Shown in pieces: positions 16,223-23,606 of a DNA stretch of 64,000 nt. Positions within the stretch are counted from its first letter, which is position 1; every line of letters starts with the position of its first letter. Location: contig OZ244957.1 in the NCBI GenBank assembly GCA_965222535.1, positions 806,001 to 870,000 on the forward strand, read 5' to 3'. Under the pieces are notes generated by a model, which had not been told where the DNA came from, searched no databases, and saw only the letters and a list, made by a program, of their open reading frames with translations. This DNA is from G965222535 sp965222535. GTDB lineage: Bacteria > Pseudomonadota > Gammaproteobacteria > HK1. The position numbers and the translations under genes were made by a program.

Positions 16223-17716
16223 TTAAGATAACGCCTGGTCGCTGAAGAACGATGTGAATGTCTCTGGGGGTAACTTCCTGCCGGTGAAATGCTCAAACTG
16301 GATAGCCCCCTGATCGATTAGCATTTCCCTGCCGTCTATACAATCAGCACCGATAGCGCGAGCAGCGCGCAGGAATTCAGGGGCAGGGTCTGAATAGTCC
16401 ATATTGAAAGCAATCTGCTCACGGCGCGAGAATACCGGGATTGGCAGTGGTGATGGTGATGGCGTGGTATTGATATAGACATCGAAGCGATCGTTTATGG
16501 CACTGAGCGGGAATGCCGGTATCTGAAATGCCTGCGCCACTGGCAGCCCTTTGTCGAGGTTGCGGCAGAACAGCGTTGGGATCGCCATGGCCTCTTTCAT
16601 CGCTTGTATAGCGCCTCGGGCAGCCCCTCCATTGCCGATGATCGCTACCGTTGCGCCCACTGGGGAACGGCGGCGAGTGATTGGTATCAGCACCCCGTCA
16701 ACATCAGTATTGATAGCTCGGATCGATGTTTTGTGGTGTCGATCACGATCGATGCAGAGGGTATTTGCTGCACCGCAGCGCACGCTGCGCTGGTCATTGA
16801 CATCGCTGAAGCGCAAGGCATCTTCCTTAAACGGGGTGGTCACGCTGAGGCCATCGATACGCAGCGCATCCAGATGCGGCATCAGTTGCTCAAGGCTTTG
16901 CGTCTGGAATGGCACATAGACGGCATTGACACCCCCCGCGATGAACCCGTGGTTGTGTATTTGCGGCGATAGCGACGCATTGGCGTTGTTACCAACCACC
17001 CCATACACGCGGGTTGATGATTGGAGTCGCGTGGGGGCATAAATCCGCTGCAGTTGATGCAGCGGCAACTGTCCGGGTGCAACTGCCTGATGATCCAAGC
17101 TGGCATAGGTGATCGGCGATCCAAAAGCGATGCACAGCACGCGGCTGAATGCTCCGATCGCCCCCATCGCAAAACCAATCCGATGGGGTTCGCCAACACT
17201 GCGCGACGCCACCCAGTGCAATATACGCGCTGCATCGGCGATAGCACCTGCAGTCGGCACCACCTTGATGCCTAGCACGCCCGCGCTCAGCGCATCGGCC
17301 TCAAGCGCGCTGAATTGCGCTGCCGTCACCATGCCCGTGAAATCATGATGACTGAGTAATAGCGGCTGCTTCTGTTGCAGCAACCGACGGGCCGCCTCTG
17401 AGCGCCATTCGGCATCGACGATCCTAGCTCCTGCTGCTAAGGCCTGTGTAAATAGCCCAACACGCTCGTCCTCGCCACCATCAAATTCCCCGCCATGCGC
17501 CTTGTGGCGCAGAGTGAACAGCACCCCCAATCCGAGTCGCGTCGCCATGGCGACGCGATCGATGACCTCCCGCACGGATAAGCCGGCAGCCAGTAACCGA
17601 TCAGCCCGTACCTCGACCGCGCTCAACCCGGCCTTGAGCGCGGTCGTGAGCGATTGGGCATCTTGGTTAACAATGCCAACAATACCGGACAAGGGAAAGC
17701 GCGATGGTGGGTTCAT
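16223..17716 (-). CDS. aroDE: Bifunctional 3-dehydroquinate dehydratase / shikimate dehydrogenase
   Basis: Fusion of type I dehydroquinase (about residues 8-230) with shikimate dehydrogenase (about 235-497), catalysing steps 3 and 4 of the shikimate pathway. AroD marks: EVRADRL, LLSHHDF with the catalytic histidine, GIKVVPT with the Schiff-base lysine, and MGAIGAFSRVLCIAFGSPIT. AroE marks: SLSPQIHNHGF, GLSVTTPFKEDAL with the catalytic lysine, GAANTL, AINTDVDGV, the NADP loop IGNGGAARGA, and INTTPSPSP. The usual H-S before x-SP-x-IHN in AroE reads N-A here. This fusion is known from plants, chlamydiae and planctomycetes and is uncommon in gammaproteobacteria. Start ATG 17716 is chosen because the frame back to 17812 adds only unconserved residues. 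Confidence 0.9.
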   Translation of the reverse strand: MNPPSRFPLSGIVGIVNQDAQSLTTALKAGLSAVEVRADRLLAAGLSVREVIDRVAMATRLGLGVLFTLRHKAHGGEFDGGEDERVGLFTQALAAGARIVDAEWRSEAARRLLQQKQPLLLSHHDFTGMVTAAQFSALEADALSAGVLGIKVVPTAGAIADAARILHWVASRSVGEPHRIGFAMGAIGAFSRVLCIAFGSPITYASLDHQAVAPGQLPLHQLQRIYAPTRLQSSTRVYGVVGNNANASLSPQIHNHGFIAGGVNAVYVPFQTQSLEQLMPHLDALRIDGLSVTTPFKEDALRFSDVNDQRSVRCGAANTLCIDRDRHHKTSIRAINTDVDGVLIPITRRRSPVGATVAIIGNGGAARGAIQAMKEAMAIPTLFCRNLDKGLPVAQAFQIPAFPLSAINDRFDVYINTTPSPSPLPIPVFSRREQIAFNMDYSDPAPEFLRAARAIGADCIDGREMLIDQGAIQFEHFTGRKLPPETFTSFFSDQALS

Positions 17717-17920
17717 GCCGCAGCTTTTGCCGTGCAGCAGATTTCTGCTGTCAGGGTTTTGTATGCAATGTTGCTCATGGAGGGCTGTGCTTTGCTTTAG
17801 AGAGTACCGCAAGCGCTAGGGGCTATTGAACAGATTTTTTTGCGCTGACACTCATTGCTCAGAGCCTTGGATTCAAATTGCAAGTGCAACCGCTGAATTG
17901 AATCGGACTCTCATTGAAGG

Positions 17921-18260
17921 TCGCCTCGGAAAACTAGCTTCGCTAGGGAAGGTGCGAATAAGTCTCCCATCATAAGATAATCCTTTATCCGTGATCTGGT
18001 GGCTGATACCAGCCAAACCATAAGGCCTTTTCAGCTATTTTTGCATCCCCTCGCCTGATGTTCCCAGACAAGGCGGTTATTGCAGACCAGAGCAGGCATT
18101 CTTTCCCTCGCTCAGTCTTTTCCTGTTGGTTTCAGGTTGAGTAGACGCAATACTCCCCAAGCATTGCCGATACATACCCTGCCGATGCCTTGTTCCGCAT
18201 CGGGGGGCATTTTACCCCTACGCTGATTTCTGGTAAACGCACTGAAAGGCGCCAAATCAC
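17921..18260 (-). mobile_element. IS remnant with IS5-like end inserted in an R1 hairpin
   Basis: At 17921 the R1 hairpin arm CCTCGGAAAACTAGCTTCG runs to CTAG and is cut by GGAAGGTGCGAATAAGTC (17947 on), which resembles the terminal repeat of several IS5-family elements. CTAG fits the YTAR target of that family. On the minus strand an open frame of about 55 codons ends at 18099 with GNAWGVLRLLNLKPTGKD and a stop; it could be a transposase C-terminus, but I cannot confirm this. The other end of the element is not seen. Confidence 0.4.
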
Positions 18261-18280
18261 AAGTCGCTTTTGAATTCGCT

Positions 18281-18443
18281 ATAGGGTTCCACGAACAACC
18301 AGCTTTGCCAGCTTTTCGTGATGCCCTGTGGTGCTATATTGGTATAAGGGTATATTGTTCCATAGTTGATTGGGTGGCTTACGAAATTTCTTATAGCACC
18401 CCTTCCACAAAACCTCATCCCATTGACATTTTTTCGAGATTCC
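18281..18443 (-). repeat. R1b repeat variant
   Basis: Hairpin arms GGGTTCCACGAA and TTTTCGTGATGCCC at 18284-18327. Then GGTGCTATATTGGTATAAGG pairs across with CTTATAGCACCCCTTCC (about 18390-18407), followed by CCTCATCCCATTGACATTTT. The core lacks the R1 CGTAAGCCGTTGAT but keeps GTGGCTTACGAAATT, shared with the 62214 copy. Confidence 0.65.
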
Positions 18444-18536
18444 TGCTTATAATAACCGCAAATTACCCCTTCTGAAAAACGCGTTTGAGCGCAGCGTGCA
18501 GTCTGAGGCACCGCAGCACGGTGGAAAAAAATAAGC

Positions 18537-18992
18537 ATGGCAGCAGCAGCGAAGTACGTGAAACAACCCGGCATCGATTGGTTTTGTCGCCACACTTGGC
18601 GGCGTTCAGCGCATAACACCGCCTGGTGCCTATGTGGCTGCGCGATTGGCGATTTCGCAACGATTCTTGCATTCCAGAGCTTCGCACCACATACCAACCC
18701 GTGGTGGGTGATGGGCTTGGCGATGGTGAACGGCCTAGTGACCAGTATCGCATTGGAGACGCTGCTGCTCAGCCGTCAGATGGCGCTCGCATCTGCGCTG
18801 CACACCGCATTCGGCATGAGCTTTATCAGCATGCTGGCGATGGAATTGGCGATGAACGCAACGGATTACCTGTTGGTCGGCAAAGCGGCACTCACTTGGT
18901 GGTCCGTGGCCCCAAGTCTCGCGGTCGGTTTTAGCGTCCCCTGGCCGTACAACTATTGGCGTTTAAAGCGCTACGGCAAGGCCTGCCATTAG
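18537..18992 (+). CDS. DUF4396 membrane protein
   Basis: A 151-residue membrane protein of the DUF4396 family, whose function is not known. It shows the family's cysteine-rich first segment (AWCLCGCAIGDFATIL, about 28-43), three further hydrophobic segments (about 56-75, 84-105 with SMLAMELAMN, 120-136), and the closing phrase YNYWRLKRYGKACH that I recognise from the family. It lies 50 bases upstream of the Bat genes on the same strand; any functional link is unproven. The N-terminal methionine at 18537 gives a plausible cytoplasmic start. Confidence 0.75.
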   Translation: MAAAAKYVKQPGIDWFCRHTWRRSAHNTAWCLCGCAIGDFATILAFQSFAPHTNPWWVMGLAMVNGLVTSIALETLLLSRQMALASALHTAFGMSFISMLAMELAMNATDYLLVGKAALTWWSVAPSLAVGFSVPWPYNYWRLKRYGKACH

Positions 18993-19042
18993 CCAGACGC
19001 GGCTGGTTGTGATGCAACCACACACTTGAGCAGCTTTACCCA

Positions 19043-20041
19043 ATGCTAACCTTCCTGTGGCCCTGGGCGTTCGCCGCGTTGCCGGCACCGGTATTGGCAT
19101 GGTGGCTGCCGCGCGCCGCGGGTGTCGTCTCTGGCGCGGCGTTGCGCCTGCCGTTTTTCAATCTCGCCGTCAGCGCATCAGCACCGGCGCAGCGCCCCAT
19201 GTGGCGGGTGCCGTTGCTGCTGGCGGTGCTGGCATGGGCGTTGCTGGTATGCGCGCTCGCCCGACCGCAGTGGATCGGCCCCGCGCAGCCGATCAAAGCC
19301 AGCGGACGCAATCTGATGCTCGCTATCGATCTATCGCCCAGCATGCGCCAGCAGGACATGCGCCACGGCAGCCGCTTACTAACGCGCATCGCCGCAGTGC
19401 AGCGTGTCGGCATCGATTTTATTCGCCGCCGCCAAGGCGATCGAGTAGGGCTGATTGTGTTCGCCAGCCATGTGTATCTGCACACTCCGTTGACTCTCGA
19501 CCGCGACACCACGGAGACAATGCTGGCCGAGGCGGTGGTCGGCTTAGCCGGTGACAAAACCGCGATTGGGGATGCTATCGGGCTTGCTATCAAACAGTTA
19601 CGTGCGTTACCGACCAACAGCCAAGTGCTGGTGCTGCTGACCGACGGCGAAGACAACGCAAGCACTGTACCGCCTTTACAAGCCGCAAAATACGCCGCTC
19701 AACTGGGGGTTCGCATCTACACCATCGGCGTCGGTGCCGATTTAGCGCACCAGCACCGCAACGTAAAAAGCCGGCGCATCTTACAGCGCATCGCCGCGCT
19801 CACCGACGGGCGCGCTTTCTATGCTGGCGATGCTGCTGAACTGCAACGCATCTACGCGCTGATCGATGAACGCGAACCCACTGCCAGCGAACAATACGGC
19901 TTGCGCCCGGTTGTTGAACTGTACCATTGGCCACTCGGGATCGGCTGGCTGATCGTCATGATGCTGGTGGTAACGCCGCTATTGCAAGCGATAGCAACAC
20001 CTTGGGGTACGCGCGGTCGCGATGATGTCGCTGCTGGCTGA
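19043..20041 (+). CDS. batA: BatA-like von Willebrand factor A membrane protein
   Basis: Inner-membrane protein of the Bat (aerotolerance) type: N-terminal hydrophobic segments (about 3-20 and 50-72), a periplasmic or cytoplasmic VWA domain (about 90-275), and a C-terminal helix (about 290-315). The metal-ion-dependent adhesion site is intact: AIDLSPSM (DxSxS) near 92, the threonine in DKTAIGDAIG near 175, and LLTDGEDNAS near 200. In other bacteria Bat proteins act with MoxR AAA+ ATPases and DUF58 proteins; none is present here. It overlaps the next gene by 20 bases, indicating translational coupling. Confidence 0.85.
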   Translation: MLTFLWPWAFAALPAPVLAWWLPRAAGVVSGAALRLPFFNLAVSASAPAQRPMWRVPLLLAVLAWALLVCALARPQWIGPAQPIKASGRNLMLAIDLSPSMRQQDMRHGSRLLTRIAAVQRVGIDFIRRRQGDRVGLIVFASHVYLHTPLTLDRDTTETMLAEAVVGLAGDKTAIGDAIGLAIKQLRALPTNSQVLVLLTDGEDNASTVPPLQAAKYAAQLGVRIYTIGVGADLAHQHRNVKSRRILQRIAALTDGRAFYAGDAAELQRIYALIDEREPTASEQYGLRPVVELYHWPLGIGWLIVMMLVVTPLLQAIATPWGTRGRDDVAAG

Positions 20042-21869
20042 ACTGCACTGGCTGCGCCCGTGGTGGTTGCTGGCGGGGGGGCTTGCGTTGCTGGCAGTCG
20101 GCTGGCGCTGGTGGCAGCAGCGGCGCAACAACCCCTGGCGACGCGTCTGCGACGCGGCGTTGCTGCCGTATTTGCTGGCGCAGGCAGCACCCCTGCGGCA
20201 ACACAACGGGCCGTTCATACTGCTTGCTACCGGGCTGTTGCTCGGCACCCTCGCATTGGCAGGACCCGCTTGGCAGCGCCTGCCCGTGCCGTTATGGGAG
20301 GCACCGCTGAATCGTGTTGTGGTGCTCGATCTGTCGCGCTCTATGTTGGCGCTGGACATTGCTCCCGATCGCATCACCCGTGCGCGTTTCAAAGTGGCCG
20401 ACATGCTCGAGCGTAGCCGCAACTACCGCACCGCGCTGATCGCCTTCTCTGGGGAAGCATTCACCATCACACCGCTAACACGCGATGTCAACACCTTGAT
20501 CCATTTGCTGTGGTCGCTAAGCCCTAAGATCATGCCGCTGGGCGGCAGTGCCGCGCAGCAGGGTTTGCAACGCGCTGCTACCTTACTGGCGTCAGCAGGT
20601 GCCCTGGCGGGTGAGGTGATATTGGTTACCGATGGCGTACGCGGCAGCGCTACTGCCGCCGCCGCGGCGCGTTTGCAGCAACAGGGGGTTCGCGTATCGG
20701 TGCTGGCGGTTGGGACGAAAGGCGGCGGCCCCATTCCATTGGCCAACGGCGGTTTTCTTGTCGATGACGCAGGTCACGCGGTGATCCCTGGGGTGGCGCT
20801 GCAAGCCCTACGTAACGTCGCCGCGCGTGGCGGTGGGCGGTTTGCGCAGATAACCACCGACAACGCCGATATTGATTATTTAGTTGGCGCTGACGAGCAG
20901 TGGAGCAGCAGCGGCGGCGGCACGCCTGATGCCAAGCAAAGCACTTTTCGTACCCCCCGCTATCGTGACGATGGCTGGCGCTTTATGTGGTTGTTGGTGC
21001 CGCTGGCGGTGTTTGCTTTCCGCCGCGACTGGCTGCTGCTATGGCCTTTAGCGCTGCTCCCCGCGCTGCTACTCCCCGCGCCGCCGCTTTCCGCCGGTGA
21101 GTTTGATGACCCATGGCGGCGCGCCGATCAACGCAGCGCGCACGCACTGCAACGCGGCGCTTATGCCAGCGCTGCGCAACACGCACCAGACTATCGCTGG
21201 CGCGGCGCGGCATTGTATCGTGCGCGCAACTACCGCGCCTCGGCACGTGCTTTCGCCGAGGGCGATGACGCCGAGGCGCATTACAACCGCGCCAATGCAT
21301 TGGCTCAATCGGGTCAGTTGCAAGCCGCCTTGAGGGCTTATGACAAAGCCTTGGAACAAGCGCCAGAGCATGCCGACGCAAGCGCCAATCGCGATCTTAC
21401 CGCCAAATTATTACACCAACAAGCAGCAGCAGCAGCGCAATCGCCCAATGATCACGCCGGCGACAGCGACGATGAGGCAGGCAGCAAGCGTCACGGTAAG
21501 CGCGCCGCGCCCGACCGTCAAGCTGACGGCCCTCAGGACAACGCTGAACCTGATAACGCCAACAGCACTGCCGATGCTGGTGCCGTTGGGCAACCACCGC
21601 CGGCAGCCACGTCGCCAAAAACAGGCAACGCCGCCCCCGCGGCAGGCAATCCCGAGGTAACGACCGCTGGCAACGGCACTGACGCTGACGCTGATCCAGA
21701 GGGGGCTGCAACCGCAGTACCGCCGGCGCTCGCCGGCGAGCAGCAGCAACGCCTAGAACAATGGCTAAGGCGCATCCCCGACGCCCCCGACGGCTTGCTC
21801 AAACGTAAGCTTGCCCTCGACTATCAGCGCCGCGGCAGGCCACCGCCAGTGACTGATGAGGCATGGTGA
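20022..21869 (+). CDS. batB: BatB-like VWA protein with C-terminal TPR (BatB-BatC type)
   Basis: A 615-residue protein combining the BatB VWA domain and a BatC-like TPR tail. Two N-terminal helices (about 10-27, 60-82) precede VVLDLSRSMLALDIAPDRIT (MIDAS DxSxS near 105), FSGEAFTITPLT, and EVILVTDGV near 200. Helices follow around 325-365. A TPR unit (AHYNRANALAQSGQLQAALR to AYDKALEQAPEHADA) lies near 420-455, then a long low-complexity Ala/Asp/Pro/Asn region and a conserved-looking tail QQQRLEQWLRRIPDAPDGLL. The last phrase is typical of BatC-type proteins. The DNA here is very GC-rich. It overlaps batA by 20 bases. Confidence 0.85.
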   Translation: MMSLLAELHWLRPWWLLAGGLALLAVGWRWWQQRRNNPWRRVCDAALLPYLLAQAAPLRQHNGPFILLATGLLLGTLALAGPAWQRLPVPLWEAPLNRVVVLDLSRSMLALDIAPDRITRARFKVADMLERSRNYRTALIAFSGEAFTITPLTRDVNTLIHLLWSLSPKIMPLGGSAAQQGLQRAATLLASAGALAGEVILVTDGVRGSATAAAAARLQQQGVRVSVLAVGTKGGGPIPLANGGFLVDDAGHAVIPGVALQALRNVAARGGGRFAQITTDNADIDYLVGADEQWSSSGGGTPDAKQSTFRTPRYRDDGWRFMWLLVPLAVFAFRRDWLLLWPLALLPALLLPAPPLSAGEFDDPWRRADQRSAHALQRGAYASAAQHAPDYRWRGAALYRARNYRASARAFAEGDDAEAHYNRANALAQSGQLQAALRAYDKALEQAPEHADASANRDLTAKLLHQQAAAAAQSPNDHAGDSDDEAGSKRHGKRAAPDRQADGPQDNAEPDNANSTADAGAVGQPPPAATSPKTGNAAPAAGNPEVTTAGNGTDADADPEGAATAVPPALAGEQQQRLEQWLRRIPDAPDGLLKRKLALDYQRRGRPPPVTDEAW

Positions 21870-22314
21870 AGCACCTACCGCGATCGACTAAAGCCGCCAC
21901 GGGGATGTACAGCATGCCCGCGCCGGCGAGCTTCTATGCAAAATAGCTGCCTCCATCCGTGTTTCCTTTCCTAGAGAGGATCCCCTACTTTACTAACGCA
22001 GCTTGGGCCTACGCAGCGGTAGTTGGCGTATTACGCCAACAACGGTACACCCTCCGCTACCCTCTTCTGGCGAGCGCAAAGGGAAGCCGCGAAAGGATGA
22101 CCAAGAGGCTCTGCATAAGCCCTCGAAGAAAAAAACCTAAACATTCCGTCCCAGCGCCGTTATACTGATACGCTGCAGCGCTGCCCTGCCCCCACCCACA
22201 GCCGTCAAGAATCCCGGCGGTTGATGATGCCAATCGTCATAAGAGCCTCCGTCTGGCGCTCAAGACGCCGCGCCTTAAAGTCCAAGACGCCCAGACAAAC
22301 ATTAAAAGCCACCG
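21870..22314. other. Intergenic stretch, nothing recognised
   Basis: 445 bases between batB and hemH. A 69-codon frame from GTG 21959 has no family resemblance and no Shine-Dalgarno sequence, so it is not called. No repeat of the R families is seen here, unlike most other gaps. Confidence 0.4.
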
Positions 22315-23304
22315 ATGGAGCCGTTGATTGGGGTGCTGCTGACCAACCTTGGTACGCCAAGGTTGGCGACGGTACCGGCAATCCGTTGCTACCTTGCTGA
22401 GTTTCTCTCCGATCCGCGGGTGGTTGAACGTCCGCGCTGGCAGTGGCTGCCGATCCTCCATGCGGTTATCTTGCGGCACCGACCGGCGAAACTGGTGTCC
22501 GAGTACGGCGCGATCTGGCAGGGCGGTACATCGCCTTTGTTGGCCATCAGCCAGCAGCAGGCAAACGCCGTGCGCCAGCGGTTGCAGGATTTGTATCCTG
22601 ACCGGTTTTGCGTTGCCCTCGCCATGCGCTATGGCGCGCCGAGCATTGCGGACGGCTTACAGCACCTCGTCAGGAATGGCGCCACTCGACTCTTGCTGCT
22701 GCCGCTATACCCGCAGTATTCAGCCACTACCACGGCCGCTGCATTTGACGCCATCGCAACGGCGTTCAACGCTTGGCGCGTCATCCCAGCGCACCGCTTC
22801 ATTGATTGCTATTATGACGATGAGCGCTATAGTGCCGCGATCGCCGACAGCATCGTTGATTTTTGGCGCGAATGCCCGGTGCCCGAGCGCTTGCTGTTTT
22901 CTTTTCACGGCCTGCCGCAGCGCTATGTCGCTGCCGGTGATCCTTACGATCGTCAGTGCCATGACACAGCGCAGCGCGTAGCGGCTCGGCTCGGATTGGC
23001 CAAGCGGCAATGGGAAATAGCGTTTCAGTCGCGCTTTGGGCCTGAGCCGTGGTTGCAGCCCTATACCGATGAAACGCTTTGCGCTTGGGCCGCAGGCGGC
23101 ATCCGTAAGGTGCATGTGATCTGCCCCGGCTTTGCCGCTGATTGCCTCGAAACATTGTTCGAGATCGCCATCACCAACCGCGATGCCTTCATCAAAGCCG
23201 GCGGCACGAGCCTGCACTACATACCGGCATTGAATGCCCGTAAGATTCATATTGAACTACTGGTGCAACTGTTGCTGGATAACGCCAGTAATTGGCTGCA
23301 CTAA
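22315..23304 (+). CDS. hemH: Ferrochelatase
   Basis: Terminal enzyme of protoheme synthesis, inserting ferrous iron into protoporphyrin IX. 329 residues, normal for bacteria. Landmarks: GVLLTNLGTP near the start, YLAEFLSDPRVVE, GGTSPLL near 65, LLLPLYPQYSATTT near 130, LLFSFHGLPQRYV near 190 with the iron-binding histidine, FQSRFGPEPWLQPYT near 240, and VICPGFAADCLETLFEI near 265 with the catalytic glutamate. No obvious Shine-Dalgarno sequence precedes ATG 22315, but the residues match the usual N-terminus. Confidence 0.96.
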   Translation: MEPLIGVLLTNLGTPRLATVPAIRCYLAEFLSDPRVVERPRWQWLPILHAVILRHRPAKLVSEYGAIWQGGTSPLLAISQQQANAVRQRLQDLYPDRFCVALAMRYGAPSIADGLQHLVRNGATRLLLLPLYPQYSATTTAAAFDAIATAFNAWRVIPAHRFIDCYYDDERYSAAIADSIVDFWRECPVPERLLFSFHGLPQRYVAAGDPYDRQCHDTAQRVAARLGLAKRQWEIAFQSRFGPEPWLQPYTDETLCAWAAGGIRKVHVICPGFAADCLETLFEIAITNRDAFIKAGGTSLHYIPALNARKIHIELLVQLLLDNASNWLH

Positions 23305-23409
23305 CCTTCGCCGAATGAGCCGGGGTGCCACTCACTGCATGACAGCGAACGGCAGCGACCCCGACTGACAGCAGTAAAGATACGTTCGTTGCATCAGTTG
23401 CCGACAGAA

Positions 23410-23555
23410 ACCTTGAAAAACCTACAACGGGTTAGGAGGGTGGGGAAAGGGACATGATCATCTATAACGTAAGCCGTTGATTTATAACCTTTCCCAGATA
23501 GAAAAGCCCCATCGGGCACCTCGGAAAATCAGCTTCACTGGTTTTTCGGGATCCC
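23410..23555 (+). repeat. R1 repeat, full copy upstream of lptD
   Basis: Core TATAACGTAAGCCGTTGATT near 23464, flanked by GGGGAAAGGG and CCTTTCCC, a paired change relative to GGGGAAGGG/CCCTTCCC in other copies. Terminal hairpin 23514-23555 has arms GGCACCTCGGAAAA and TTTTTCGGGATCC. It lies 50 bases before lptD. Confidence 0.85.
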
Positions 23556-23606
23556 TAGACGTGCTTTTGTGATGTATGCTAATCGGTTATCGTGCATGAG
23601 GTTGCT

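Noticed and set aside
19057..19665. Long overlapping frames on both strands of the batA-batB region
   Set aside because: The DNA is GC-rich, which keeps shadow frames open. The batA and batB frames carry complete VWA motifs; the others show biased Arg/Ala/Pro composition and no family.
21959..22168. 69-codon frame before hemH
   Set aside because: GTG start without ribosome-binding site and no recognisable homology; it could be chance in GC-rich DNA.
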